DNA of 64,000 nucleotides. Source: Natronococcus sp. CG52. GTDB lineage: Archaea; Halobacteriota; Halobacteria; Halobacteriales; Natrialbaceae. The stretch spans positions 2,728,001-2,792,000 of the forward strand of contig NZ_CP099391.1 in NCBI RefSeq assembly GCF_023913515.1, read 5' to 3'. Below, piece after piece: positions 44,419-53,855 of this stretch. Each line of letters opens with the position of its first letter. The first letter of the stretch is position 1. Below the pieces are notes generated by a model that saw only the letters and a list, made by a program, of their open reading frames with translations, ran no database searches and had not been told where the DNA came from. Position numbers and translations under genes: made by a program.

Positions 44419-44970
44419 TTACATGAAGCCCCGATCGACCTCGTCGGTCTCGATCAGGTCGTCGAGTTCCGCGTTCAGCAGTTCCTCGGCTTCCTCGAAC
44501 TGCTCGGAGAGGTCTTCGAGTTCTTCGGGTCGGTCGTACTGGTCGTACTCCATCGGCCCGAACGCGGGGCTCTCGACGGCCTCCATCACGTCGTCGAAGA
44601 GATCCTGCGGCCGGGTCGGCGCGTCAGAGTGCGTCTCGAGTACCGTCTCGAGGCGCTTCGAGACGGTCTCGGCGTGGTCCTCGTCCTCGGGTGGGGACTG
44701 GACCGCAAAGCGACCGCCGGAGTCGCGTTCCGGCATGAACGAGCCGATCTCGTCGTCGAGGCTGCGGGCGACTTTCGTGCCGACGCCGCGAACCTCGAAC
44801 GGGTTCTTCGCGTAGGTCTTGAGGAAGAAGACGCCCGCCCGAGGGTGTCCGAGGTACATGTCCTCACCGACTCCGCCGGCGCGGTCGCCCGCGACCGCGC
44901 GCCAGTCGTCCGGGTCCACGTCCCGTTCGGTAACGTCCTCGAGGATGTCCTGCCACTCGCGAATCCGCAT
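44419..44970 (-). CDS. Conserved-type acidic protein, function unknown
   Basis: A 183-residue soluble acidic protein. It starts MRIREWQDILEDVTERDVDPDDWRA, includes an FFLKTYAKNPFEV segment followed by a basic-to-acidic helical region, and ends in coiled-coil-like Glu-rich helices (EELEDLSEQFEEAEELLNAEL). It probably oligomerises through these helices. No family recognised. The start is supported by the clear change in reading-frame character upstream. Confidence 0.65.
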   Translation of the reverse strand: MRIREWQDILEDVTERDVDPDDWRAVAGDRAGGVGEDMYLGHPRAGVFFLKTYAKNPFEVRGVGTKVARSLDDEIGSFMPERDSGGRFAVQSPPEDEDHAETVSKRLETVLETHSDAPTRPQDLFDDVMEAVESPAFGPMEYDQYDRPEELEDLSEQFEEAEELLNAELDDLIETDEVDRGFM

Positions 44971-45047
44971 AGGTGAGGGTTGTCCCGCGGACAGAATGAA
45001 CGTATCGATTGGAACGAACGCCCCAGAAACCGACGTGATCGGCGTCG

Positions 45048-46061
45048 CTACCACTCGCCGGCCGGCTCGAGGTCGTCGTAGTGTTCGTTGAACGTCTCGA
45101 GGATTACTTTGAACGCCCCGACGATGACCGGACCGAAGAACAGCCCCATGAACCCCATGAAGTACATGCCGCCGATGACGCCGACGATGATGATGCTCGG
45201 ATTCACGTCCGCGCGACCGACGATCAGCGGTCGAAGGAACTCGTCGGAGGTACCCACGACGACCGCTCCGTAGACGACCAGCGCGACGGCAGCGACGGTC
45301 GATCCGGTGGCGGCTAACCATACCGCAGCCGGTGCCCAGACCGCGAACGAGCCGATCAGCGGGATTAGCGAGAGCAGGATCATCACGAACGTCCAGAAGA
45401 CGACGTTCGGAACGCCCGTCGCCAGCAGGCCGAGTCCGGCGAGGACCCCCTGGATAACCGCTACGGCGACGTGGCCGACCAGTACCGCCCACGTTAGTCT
45501 GTCCAGTTCCGAAAAGAGCGTCTCCTGGACCTGCCGGGGAAGCGGGATAATTTCACGGGTCCAGACGAACAGGCGATCGCCGTCTTTCAGCAGGAAGAAG
45601 AGGAGAAACGCCGCCAGTCCGATCCCGATCAGCGCGTGGACGATCCCGCTAAAGATGTCGGGTGCGCCGCCCAGCAGTCCCTCGGCGGCGGTCCGAGCGC
45701 CGTCGGTCGCCGTGTCGGCGATGTTTACGTTCTGCCCCGTGCGTTCGCTGATCGCCGTCTCGATGCGACCGACGCCAGGCCCGCCGCTCTGGAGGTTCTG
45801 GGCGAACCGCGCTACGTCGGTCGCGATCAATCCGATCATCGCCACGAACGGGACGATGATCGCCAGCGTCGCCCCGATTACCAGCGAGAGCGACGAGAGC
45901 GACGCGCCGATTCGCGGCTCGAGGCGCTTCTGGAGCGGGTAGAGGACGTACGCCAGGAGCACGGCGAGCAACACGTACTGGAGGAACGGCCACACGAGCG
46001 CGAGCGTCAGCAGGGACGAGATCACGACGAGCAGGAGGTAAAATCCCTTGCTAACGTTCAT
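45048..46061 (-). CDS. AI-2E family transporter (PerM/UPF0118)
   Basis: A 337-residue polytopic membrane protein with about eight helices and a central extracellular/loop region. The family signature is seen in VVVGTSDEFLRPLIVGRADVNPSIIIVGVIGGMYFMGFMG-like stretches (read in pieces: DEFLRPLIVG, GVIGGMYFMG, LFFGPVIVGA). Members transport AI-2 or act as Na+/H+ antiporters; the substrate here is open. Start MNVSKGFYLLL preferred over one 11 codons upstream. Confidence 0.9.
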   Translation of the reverse strand: MNVSKGFYLLLVVISSLLTLALVWPFLQYVLLAVLLAYVLYPLQKRLEPRIGASLSSLSLVIGATLAIIVPFVAMIGLIATDVARFAQNLQSGGPGVGRIETAISERTGQNVNIADTATDGARTAAEGLLGGAPDIFSGIVHALIGIGLAAFLLFFLLKDGDRLFVWTREIIPLPRQVQETLFSELDRLTWAVLVGHVAVAVIQGVLAGLGLLATGVPNVVFWTFVMILLSLIPLIGSFAVWAPAAVWLAATGSTVAAVALVVYGAVVVGTSDEFLRPLIVGRADVNPSIIIVGVIGGMYFMGFMGLFFGPVIVGAFKVILETFNEHYDDLEPAGEW

Positions 46062-46230
46062 CGGATCTTCAACTCCTGATCGATCATGCTGCACGTATCG
46101 TACCCCCGCCCAAAAGTACGCGGCCGGCAGAGTGCGCCGGTGGCGTGTCGGCTACGGACCTCGTAACGTCGTAGCCGAACCGAAAGGAATACGATAGCTG
46201 ACTCGACAGGGAGAGTAACGTCGCTTGATT

Positions 46231-46476
46231 ATGGCCGTCCGACGACCCGCCTTTCTCGTGGAACTGTTTCGTGCCGCACCGGCGAAAAGTACGCTGCTCG
46301 CGGTCGGACCGCTCGTTCTGGCGGCGGGACAGCTCGCAAACGGGTACGTCAACGGCGTTTCGCCGATCGTTTCGATCGGCTTCGCGGTCGCGATGGTCGC
46401 GTTCGCGGCCGTCGCGACGGATCATCACGCCGCCGAACACCGGCGGCGGCGACTCGAGGCCGAGATCGAACCGTAG
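46231..46476 (+). CDS. Small two-helix membrane protein
   Basis: An 81-residue protein with two helices (about residues 20-38 and 43-62) and a basic C-terminus (HHAAEHRRRRLEAE). ATG is at 46231; a TTG at 46225 also lies in frame. No recognised family. It is divergent from the AI-2E gene and convergent with the SPW-like gene. Confidence 0.6.
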   Translation: MAVRRPAFLVELFRAAPAKSTLLAVGPLVLAAGQLANGYVNGVSPIVSIGFAVAMVAFAAVATDHHAAEHRRRRLEAEIEP

Positions 46477-46490
46477 CTACTCCGGTAGTC

Positions 46491-47024
46491 TCAGGGCGTC
46501 CCCGGTTCGGGCTCGGTCGCGACCGAACGGGCTTCTCGAGCCTCGTAGGCGTTGTACCCCGCCAGTCCCGCGATGAGCATCCCGGAGACGAGCGTGCTCC
46601 AGAAGCCGTTGACCATCTCGAGCAGCGCCGGGGCGATGATCAGCCAGATGCCGAGCAGCGCGACCAGCGAGGCGACGCCGACGCTGAGCGGGGCGTCGTT
46701 CACCAGACGATAGTAGTTGTAGGTGCCAGCGACGAAGACGACGCTTCCGACGAGGACGTTGTTCCAGAACGAAGCCGCCCCGAAGTCGTAGACGAGCACG
46801 GAGAGTGCGACCCAGGCCCCGATCGCGGCGATGATCACGCTGATGAACGGCGTGTTCCGCCGGCGCTCCTCGTTCGCGACCTGCGTGGAGTCGTCGCGCG
46901 GATCGCGCCCGCGGTCGCCCCGGTCACCGACGCCGGTTCCCGAGTCGGTTTCGGTGGGTGTTCGACCCTCGGTCACGTCGGGTTCCGAATCAGTGCGACG
47001 GTCGCCACTGGTAGGGTCACTCAT
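46491..47024 (-). CDS. SPW-repeat-like membrane protein
   Basis: A 177-residue protein with an acidic, Arg/Asp/Gly-rich N-terminal tail of about 55 residues and four transmembrane helices in two similar halves (WNNVLVGSVVFVAGTYNYYRL; GIWLIIAPALLEM, FWSTLVSGMLIAGLAGY). This resembles the SPW-repeat integral membrane family. The SPW triplets themselves are degenerate. Function unknown. Confidence 0.65.
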   Translation of the reverse strand: MSDPTSGDRRTDSEPDVTEGRTPTETDSGTGVGDRGDRGRDPRDDSTQVANEERRRNTPFISVIIAAIGAWVALSVLVYDFGAASFWNNVLVGSVVFVAGTYNYYRLVNDAPLSVGVASLVALLGIWLIIAPALLEMVNGFWSTLVSGMLIAGLAGYNAYEAREARSVATEPEPGTP

Positions 47025-47188
47025 AGCAGTTCCCGGTTCGCCACGAAGTTCCAAAAGGGCCGCGGCCGTTCCGCTGACAAAACTGTTGACGCCGGAGGAA
47101 ACGCGGGATTACCCGCGAAACCGCGGCGGCAATCCCGGGCTGGTCCGCGACCGATAGCGTTTTTGATGCCTCGGCCCTGACGATAGCC

Positions 47189-49861
47189 GTGGACGTACGC
47201 GGAACGGTCGCCGACGAGGTCGAGGTTCGGTCGGTATCGACGAGCTACGGCGAGAGCCAGCTCGCCGAGGTGCCGCTGGTGCTCGCGGACGATCACGAGC
47301 CCACGACGGTCGTCTGCTGGAACAAGTGGACCGAGTCGGCCGAACTGCTCGAGCCCGGCACGGAGCTGCTGGTCACCGACGCCGAGCGAGAGGAGTACCA
47401 GGGCGAGACCCAGTACAAGACGACGGGGGAGTCCTACGTGGTCGTCGAACCGAGCTTCCTCGTGAACGTGACGGCGATCCGGAACTGGACGGAGTGTCCC
47501 CGACTTTACTACCTGAACAAGCTCTCCGGCGTGCCGCTGAACTACCCGGTCGTCAAGGGGACCCTCGTTCACGAGGTGTTCGGCGACCTCCTGCGCGGCC
47601 GCGACCTCGAGGATTCCATCGAGGCCCGCGTCGACGAGCGCGGTCTTCAGCTCGGTCTGCTCGGCGAGTCACCCGACGCCGTCGCCGAGGACGTCCGGGA
47701 GAACGCCGCGGCCATCGAGGGCTGGCTCGAGCAGGGTCGCCTGACGGAGGAAGACAGCTGGCGGTCGGAACAGCTCATTATCAGCGAAACCTTCGGGATC
47801 CGCGGCCGGGCCGACGCCGTTCGCCGCGGCTCGCCGGTGGAGCTCAAAACGGGGAAGAACCTCAAGAAGGAACCTCGGTTCAAGGACAAGGTCCAGGCCG
47901 CCTGCTACGCGCTCCTGCTCGAGGAACACGGCGGCGACGTCGATATCGGGACCCTGCTCTACACCAAGAACTCGGCGCTCGACCGCAACGAGGAGACCGG
48001 CGACCTCACCCCGGCGAAGGAGTTCACGATGGGCGACGGCCTCCTGAAGTACGTCGTTCGGCTGCGCAACGAGATCGCGGCGGCCGAGATGGCCGGCGAC
48101 GTGCCGACCGGCTACGAGGGCAACGCGAAGTGCGAGTACTGCTTCGAACAGGACACCTGCATGGTCGTCTCGGGTCGGCTCGACCAGGAGTCGAAGGCCG
48201 GCCAGATCGGCCAGCCCCTTCCCGCCGAGGAGCGGGAGTTCTTCGAGCGGTTCTCCCGCGCGATCGAGGAAGAGCGACGGGAGGTTCACCGCGAGTACGC
48301 CAAACTCTGGGAGCAGGACGCTCAGGAGCGGGCCGACGACGACCGCGCGATGATCGACCTCGAGTTCGAGGAGAAACGCGAACTCGAGGAGGGACGGTGG
48401 GAGCTCGCGGCGCGTCGAACGAACGGTGCAGCCTCGAAGCTCCGCGAGGGCGATCTGGTGCTCGCGAGCGACGGGCATCCGGTTCGCGGACAGTCCGAAC
48501 TGGCGCGAATCGAGCGGTTAGACGAGAATCGAGTCGTCCTGACGGCCGACGAGGCCGTCGAAGTAACTCGACTGGACGTCTACCCCTCGGAGCTGACGAC
48601 CGACCGACTGCTCGTCGCGCTCCACGACATGCTCCTGAAGGGCGACGAGCGGCGCAAGGACGTGCTGTTCGACCGAGCCGAGCCGGAATTCGAAACGATC
48701 GACGAGACGTTCATCGACAACAATACGGCCCAGAACGAGGCCGTCACGATGGCGGTTGGCGCGGAAGACTGCGCGCTGATCCACGGCCCGCCGGGCACGG
48801 GCAAGACCTACACGATCGCTCGCGCCATCCGCGCGATGGTCGAACGCGGCGAGCGCGTGCTGCTGTCGGCCTTCACCAACCGGGCGGTCGACAACGCCCT
48901 GGAGGCCCTGCTCGAGCAGCTCGAAGACGTCGTCGATGATGACCGGATCGTCCGCGTCGGCTCCGAGAGCGGCGTTCGCGAGGATATGGAGCCCTACCGA
49001 CTCGAGCGGGCGGGCGATCCCGAGGAGCGGGTCGCCGAACTGCAAAACGCGCAGGTCGTCGCCGCGACGACCGCCACCTGCGGGTCGCGAATCATGAAGG
49101 AGCAGTCCTTCGACGCCGCGCTGGTCGACGAGGCGGCCCAGCTCACGGAGCCCGGAACCTTCGCGGCGATCAACCTCGCCGAGCGGTTCGTCCTCGTCGG
49201 CGACCACGAACAGTTACCGCCCGTCGTGCGAGCCGAAAACGACCTCACCGAGTCGCTGTTCGAGCGACTCGTCGAGCTCCACCCGGACGCGGGCGTGATG
49301 CTCGACCGCCAGTACCGGATGAACCAGCGGATCCAGTTCTTTTCCTCGCGGGAGTTCTACGACGGAACGCTCCGCCCCGCGACCACCGAGGTCGCCGGCC
49401 GGACGCTGGACGACCTCGAGGGCGTCTCTCGAGACGCCCTTCCCGAGAACCTGCGGGATCCGGTCGCGTTCCTCCACGTCGAAGGGGACGGCGGTCGGTA
49501 CACCGACGGCGAGGAGGCGGCCCGCATCGCCGAACTGATCGACGTCTACGAGGCCGCCGGCGTCGATCGCTCGACGATCGGCGTCATCGCCCCCTTCCGC
49601 GCCCAGGTCTCGGAGATCTCGAGTCACGTCCCCGAGGACGTCGCGGTCGACACGGTCGACCGCTTCCAGGGCTCGAGCAAGGAGGTTATCGTCGTCTCCT
49701 TTACCGCGACGGGAAGCCTCGAGGGACCCATCTTCGAGGACTACCGCCGGATCAACGTCGCGCTCACCCGACCCAAACGCGCGCTGGTGCTCGTCGGCGA
49801 TAGCCAGGCGCTCGGCTCCGATCCCGTCTACGGACGGATGCTCGAGTGGGCGGCTCAGTGA
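47189..49861 (+). CDS. Dna2-like protein: Cas4-type nuclease fused to SF1 helicase
   Basis: An 890-residue protein starting at GTG. Residues 1-90 form an OB-like leader. About 90-330 is an Fe-S RecB/Cas4 nuclease with TECPRLYYL, HEVFGD, GRADAV, PVELKTG, QAACYALLLEE and a C-terminal cluster KCEYCFEQDTC, giving four conserved cysteines. From about 510 is an SF1 helicase: Walker A GPPGTGKT near 532, DEAAQL near 647, GDHEQLPPV, DRQYRM, VDRFQGSSKE and NVALTRPKRAL. It matches archaeal Dna2-like flap/5'-end processing enzymes. Likely acts in replication or repair. Confidence 0.92.
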   Translation: MDVRGTVADEVEVRSVSTSYGESQLAEVPLVLADDHEPTTVVCWNKWTESAELLEPGTELLVTDAEREEYQGETQYKTTGESYVVVEPSFLVNVTAIRNWTECPRLYYLNKLSGVPLNYPVVKGTLVHEVFGDLLRGRDLEDSIEARVDERGLQLGLLGESPDAVAEDVRENAAAIEGWLEQGRLTEEDSWRSEQLIISETFGIRGRADAVRRGSPVELKTGKNLKKEPRFKDKVQAACYALLLEEHGGDVDIGTLLYTKNSALDRNEETGDLTPAKEFTMGDGLLKYVVRLRNEIAAAEMAGDVPTGYEGNAKCEYCFEQDTCMVVSGRLDQESKAGQIGQPLPAEEREFFERFSRAIEEERREVHREYAKLWEQDAQERADDDRAMIDLEFEEKRELEEGRWELAARRTNGAASKLREGDLVLASDGHPVRGQSELARIERLDENRVVLTADEAVEVTRLDVYPSELTTDRLLVALHDMLLKGDERRKDVLFDRAEPEFETIDETFIDNNTAQNEAVTMAVGAEDCALIHGPPGTGKTYTIARAIRAMVERGERVLLSAFTNRAVDNALEALLEQLEDVVDDDRIVRVGSESGVREDMEPYRLERAGDPEERVAELQNAQVVAATTATCGSRIMKEQSFDAALVDEAAQLTEPGTFAAINLAERFVLVGDHEQLPPVVRAENDLTESLFERLVELHPDAGVMLDRQYRMNQRIQFFSSREFYDGTLRPATTEVAGRTLDDLEGVSRDALPENLRDPVAFLHVEGDGGRYTDGEEAARIAELIDVYEAAGVDRSTIGVIAPFRAQVSEISSHVPEDVAVDTVDRFQGSSKEVIVVSFTATGSLEGPIFEDYRRINVALTRPKRALVLVGDSQALGSDPVYGRMLEWAAQ

Positions 49862-49930
49862 CGACCCTTCGTCGACCCCGCGCCGTTCTAACAGCAACGT
49901 TTACTATTCGGAATTAGAGAGTATCCCGGG

Positions 49931-50770
49931 ATGCGACTCGAGGCCGAAAGCGAAACGATTCGAGAGAGCGTTCCGGCGGAGTACGCCGACCTCGCGGTAC
50001 TGGTCACGGAACTCGGCGGGACGACCGTCCTTATGTTCCTCCTGGCGATCCTGTTCTGGCTCTCGAGTCGACGGCGAAGCGCGCTCGTGATCGCGTACGC
50101 CCTCGTCGGCTTCTCGCTGTTGCTCGCGACCAAGGCCGCGCTCGGGATGCCTCGCCCGCCGGAGGAGGTCTTTCTGAAACCGCTCAGCACCGACGAGTAC
50201 GGCTTTCCGAGCGGCCACGCGTTCGCCGCCGTCGTCGTTTACGGCGGCCTCCTCTCGGCGTACGACCGCGTCCGGGACTATCGGGCGCTCGTCGCCGTCG
50301 GAACGCTGATCGTACTGATTTCGCTCTCGAGAGTCGTCCTCGGCGTTCACTACCTCGGCGACGTGATCGTCGGAGTCGGCCTCGGGATCGTCTTCCTCGC
50401 CGGGATGGATCCGGTGACTCGCGGCGAGCCGAGACGGGCGTTCGCGGTCGCGGTCGTCCTCTCGGTTCCGGCGGCGTTCGTCGTCGGGCCGTCGGCCGAC
50501 GCACTGCTCGGCCTCGGCGGGTCGATCGGCGGATTCCTCGCATCGGCTCGAGTGGACGACCTCCCTCCGGTTCGCTCGAGAGCCGAGGGGGCCGTCCTCG
50601 TCCTCGCCGGAAGCGGCTTCATCGCCGTGGTGCTGGCGATCGAATCGGTCGTCGTAACGACCGAAGCGCTGGCCGCACCCCGCTACGCGCTTCTTCTCGC
50701 CGGAACCTTACTCGTCCCTGCCGTAGTCGGCCGGTTCGAGTTCGGCGGACGCGACACCGACGCGTTCTGA
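49931..50770 (+). CDS. PAP2-family lipid phosphatase
   Basis: A 279-residue membrane phosphatase with about six or seven helices. The three PAP2 motifs are present: K(x)6RP as KAALGMPRP, PSGH in YGFPSGHAFA, and SRVVLGVHYLGDV. The C-terminal 100 residues add further hydrophobic helices beyond the PAP2 core. It likely dephosphorylates a polyprenyl or lipid phosphate at the outer face. It lies 69 bases behind the helicase gene, with its own AT-rich promoter-like DNA. Confidence 0.9.
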   Translation: MRLEAESETIRESVPAEYADLAVLVTELGGTTVLMFLLAILFWLSSRRRSALVIAYALVGFSLLLATKAALGMPRPPEEVFLKPLSTDEYGFPSGHAFAAVVVYGGLLSAYDRVRDYRALVAVGTLIVLISLSRVVLGVHYLGDVIVGVGLGIVFLAGMDPVTRGEPRRAFAVAVVLSVPAAFVVGPSADALLGLGGSIGGFLASARVDDLPPVRSRAEGAVLVLAGSGFIAVVLAIESVVVTTEALAAPRYALLLAGTLLVPAVVGRFEFGGRDTDAF

Positions 50771-50831
50771 GCCGGTCCGTCCCGAATCGCAATCGCGTAC
50801 CGTTATATGTCGTCGCCCGCAAGATCGGCTT

Positions 50832-51050
50832 ATGTCGCAGGACGTTCCGGTGAAGACCACGGATCTACTCGTCCTCGTCGTCGTCTCGCTACTGGGCGGC
50901 CTCGTACTCGCGACCTGGACGCTGTCGCCGAGACTCGCGCCGGATTTCGCCGTCTCCATCCTCGCCGGAACCGTGACGCTGGCGTTTTTCCTGTTCATTC
51001 CGGTGATGGGCGTACGGCTGTTCCTGGACGAGCGAAACGAGAATCGGTGA
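50832..51050 (+). CDS. Small two-helix membrane protein
   Basis: A 72-residue protein with two transmembrane helices (about residues 10-32 and 40-62), a short polar N-terminus (MSQDVPVKTTD) and a charged end (DERNENR). It is on the same strand as the PAP2 gene, 61 bases downstream. No recognised family. Confidence 0.62.
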   Translation: MSQDVPVKTTDLLVLVVVSLLGGLVLATWTLSPRLAPDFAVSILAGTVTLAFFLFIPVMGVRLFLDERNENR

Positions 51051-51099
51051 GATCGACGCCGGTCGAAGAACCACCGCCGCTTTTTACGGCTCCGATCGA

Positions 51100-52329
51100 A
51101 TGCCGCTCGTGAACGTTCCACTGGGTTCCGGAACGATCGACGTACGACTCCCCGACTGCGAGGTGACGGTCGCCGATCCACCGGGTGGCGACTCCGTCGA
51201 CGTTCGCGCGGCCGCCGAGCGGGCGCTCGAGGTCCCCCTCGGCCCGCCGCTTTCGTCCCGCGTCGATCCGGACGGCGAGGTTGCAATCGTCGTGACCGAC
51301 GTGACGCGCAAGGCGCCGGACGACGTGTTACTCGACGTGCTACTCGAGCGCCTCACCGAACTCGGCGTCGCCCGCGATCGGATCACGGTCGTCATCGGGC
51401 TCGGTCTTCACCGGCCGATGACCGACGACGAGATCGCGTCGATGCTCGGACTCCACGCCGATCTGGCGGTGAATCACGATCCGGAGTCGGTCCGCGAGGT
51501 CGGGACGGTTGAGGGCGTCCCCGTCGAGATCGGCGACCCGGTCGCCGACGCCGAGACGGTCCTCTCGACGGGCGTCGTCGAACCCCACCAGTACGCCGGC
51601 TTCAGCGGCGGCGCGAAGACGGTCGTGATCGGCGCGGGCAGCGAGTCGCTGATCCGCTACACGCACGGTCCCGAGATGCTCGCCCGCGAGGAGGTCCGAC
51701 TCGGCCGCGTCGAGGGGAACCCGTTCCGCGAGACGCTGGACGAAGCCGGCGATCTGGTCGGCGTCGACTTCTCGCTCAATCTCGCTCACGGTCCGAGGGG
51801 CGCGCTCGGCGTCCGCGCCGGGGAGGGACGACGGGTCGTCCGCGAACTCGCGGCGGTAGCCCGAGACGCCCTCTCGGTACCAATCAAGCGCGAGTTCGAC
51901 GCCGTCGTCTGCGGCGTCGGCGCGCCGAAGGATGCGAACCTCTACCAGGCGACCCGCGGCGCGACCTACGTAGCGCTGGGCGATCGAAATCCCCTGAAAC
52001 AGTCCGGCCGACTCGTCGTCCCCGCCGCGCTTTCCGAGGGTGCAGGCGAGGGGACCGGCGAACGGCGGTTCCACCGCCGACTCCGGGAGGCCGACGACGC
52101 CGAGTCGCTGTACCGGGAGATGTGCGACGGGTACGAGCCCGGCGCACAGCGGGCGTTCGTCGTCGCGCGCGTCCTTCGGGAGCACGAACTCGCCGTGACG
52201 AACAGTCGGGCCCCCGAGATCGTTGCGGAGTGTCTGATGCGCGCCGAGCGCGACGTCTCGGACGCTATCGAACCCGGCAGCGACGTGCTGGTCGTTCCCG
52301 ACGCGCTGAACACGCTGCTCGTCGAGTGA
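51100..52329 (+). CDS. LarA-like (DUF2088) nickel-dependent racemase/isomerase homologue
   Basis: A 409-residue homologue of lactate racemase LarA. The N-terminal DUF2088 domain shows VVTDVTRKAP and GLGLHRPMTDDEI. The cofactor-binding region shows EPHQYAGFSGGAKTVVIG, including a Lys at the position that carries the nickel-pincer cofactor in LarA, and YTHGPEM with a further His. In experimentally studied relatives these enzymes racemise or epimerise 2-hydroxyacids. No larB, larC or larE gene is visible nearby. Confidence 0.85.
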   Translation: MPLVNVPLGSGTIDVRLPDCEVTVADPPGGDSVDVRAAAERALEVPLGPPLSSRVDPDGEVAIVVTDVTRKAPDDVLLDVLLERLTELGVARDRITVVIGLGLHRPMTDDEIASMLGLHADLAVNHDPESVREVGTVEGVPVEIGDPVADAETVLSTGVVEPHQYAGFSGGAKTVVIGAGSESLIRYTHGPEMLAREEVRLGRVEGNPFRETLDEAGDLVGVDFSLNLAHGPRGALGVRAGEGRRVVRELAAVARDALSVPIKREFDAVVCGVGAPKDANLYQATRGATYVALGDRNPLKQSGRLVVPAALSEGAGEGTGERRFHRRLREADDAESLYREMCDGYEPGAQRAFVVARVLREHELAVTNSRAPEIVAECLMRAERDVSDAIEPGSDVLVVPDALNTLLVE

Positions 52330-52378
52330 ACGGCGACGGCGCCGCCCCTCTCGCTATCGAATCGAGGTGTGGACCGGG

Positions 52379-52576
52379 CTAGGTCGACGAGTAGTTCACT
52401 TTCCCTTCCTCTTCGCTCATCCGGATCCAGTACAGCCGGGTGTACGGCAGGTGGATGTAACTCGCGTCCTCGAGTTTGATCCGGATACCCTGGACCTTTC
52501 CCGAGTCGGTAATGTTGTCGGCGCTTATCGTTTCCTCGGCCGTTCCGTCCGGACCCTCGTACGCGACTTTCGCCAT
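52379..52576 (-). CDS. Small conserved-type haloarchaeal protein
   Basis: A 65-residue soluble protein, MAKVAYEGPDGTAEET, with a beta-rich middle (SGKVQGIRIKLEDASYIHLPYTRLYWIRM). It resembles a small regulatory or RNA-binding barrel but has no assigned function that I recognise. It is convergent with the LarA-like gene and divergent from the K+ channel gene. Confidence 0.65.
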   Translation of the reverse strand: MAKVAYEGPDGTAEETISADNITDSGKVQGIRIKLEDASYIHLPYTRLYWIRMSEEEGKVNYSST

Positions 52577-52700
52577 GGTGCTAGCTGCACGCCTCGGTCA
52601 ATAAGTGCCAACCACGCGCACTCAGACTTCCGACGCGGACGAACAACGCGGTAGCGGGACGCGGCGAGGATTTACCGCCGACGGCGTGGTTTGGACCGTT

Positions 52701-53855
52701 ATGCTCGAGCGCCTTCCCAGCTACCGGCCGGGCGGCCGCGTCGCCGTCTGGATCGTCGTCGCGGTCGCCATCGCGTCCATCGTAACGGGCGTCGTCGCCA
52801 TCCTCACCGAACCGGCCCTCGAGACCGCGGGGCCGCTCGGAGCTCTCCAGACAGCGGCGGAGTTCAGCGGGACGGTCGTCGGCTTCGCACTGCTCGTCAC
52901 CGCGTGGGGTATGCACCGCGGCTACCGGATCGCGTACATCACCGCGGCGGCGTTCGTCTTCCTCGCGGCCGCTCACGGGGTCATCCAGTACCGCCTCTTC
53001 TCGGTGCCGCTGGTCGTCCTCTCGATCGGCGGACTCGTTGTCCTCGTACTCACCAGCGAGCGGTTCACGCGCTCGAGCGCCCTCGACTCGACCCAGCTCG
53101 GCGCGCTCGTGGCCATCGTCGGCGTCTTCTGTTACGGCACCGCCGGCGCGTACACCCTCCGGGCCCAGTTCGACGAACTCGACACCGTCATCGACGCGGT
53201 CTACTTCACGCTCGTCACCGCGAGTACGGTCGGCTACGGCGACATCCACCCGCTGACCGAGACCGCACGCCTGTTCGCCATCAGCCTGGTCGTACTCGGG
53301 CCGATCACCGTCGGCGTGGCCGTCGGCAGTCTGTTCGGTCCGGCCCTCGAGAACCGACTGGCCCGAACCGGTCGGCGGGCAACGAGTCACCACTCGCGAT
53401 CCGACGGAGTCGAGGGCGGACGAATCGCCGTACTCGGCTCCGACCAGTGGACCGCTGGACTCGCCGAAGCGCTCTCCGGGCAGATCCCCGTCACCGTCGT
53501 GACGACCGAGGAGGGCACAGCGCAACGGCTTCCCGACGCCGTCGAGATCGTCGTCGGCGATCCAACCGATACGCGCGTTCTCGGGCGGGCAGAGGTCGAC
53601 GCCTGTGATGCAGTTCTCGTCACGACGGCCGAAGAACTGGACGCGACGGACGCGTCGCTCGCCGCGCGAGCCGTCACTGACGCTCGAATCGTGATGATTG
53701 CGGATCGAGACGCGAACGAGCCGGTCGAGGACGGCGAGGCGGACGCGGTCGTCGATCCCGAGGCGGTCGTGGTCGACGCCGTCGTTCGGGCGGCGCTCGG
53801 ATCGGACGAATCGGCCGATCAGTCGCCGTCGTCGGCGGCTTCCCAGAGGGGATAG
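52701..53855 (+). CDS. K+ channel with RCK-like regulatory domain
   Basis: A 384-residue channel subunit. The N-terminal part has about five to six hydrophobic helices. The pore loop carries the K+ selectivity filter TVGYGD near residue 176 (ASTVGYGDIHPLTE), followed by an inner helix with a Gly hinge. Residues 230-384 form a TrkA-N/RCK-like domain (GRIAVLGSDQWTAGLAEAL, VEIVVGDPTDTRVLGRAEV). The start MLERLPSYRPGG was chosen; a longer N-terminus is polar and atypical. Its 3' end overlaps the convergent AIR-synthase-like gene by 37 bases. Confidence 0.88.
   Translation: MLERLPSYRPGGRVAVWIVVAVAIASIVTGVVAILTEPALETAGPLGALQTAAEFSGTVVGFALLVTAWGMHRGYRIAYITAAAFVFLAAAHGVIQYRLFSVPLVVLSIGGLVVLVLTSERFTRSSALDSTQLGALVAIVGVFCYGTAGAYTLRAQFDELDTVIDAVYFTLVTASTVGYGDIHPLTETARLFAISLVVLGPITVGVAVGSLFGPALENRLARTGRRATSHHSRSDGVEGGRIAVLGSDQWTAGLAEALSGQIPVTVVTTEEGTAQRLPDAVEIVVGDPTDTRVLGRAEVDACDAVLVTTAEELDATDASLAARAVTDARIVMIADRDANEPVEDGEADAVVDPEAVVVDAVVRAALGSDESADQSPSSAASQRG

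Noticed and set aside
47189-49861. CRISPR-associated Cas4 system
   Set aside because: The Cas4-like domain is fused to a Dna2-type helicase and no repeats or other cas genes are present.
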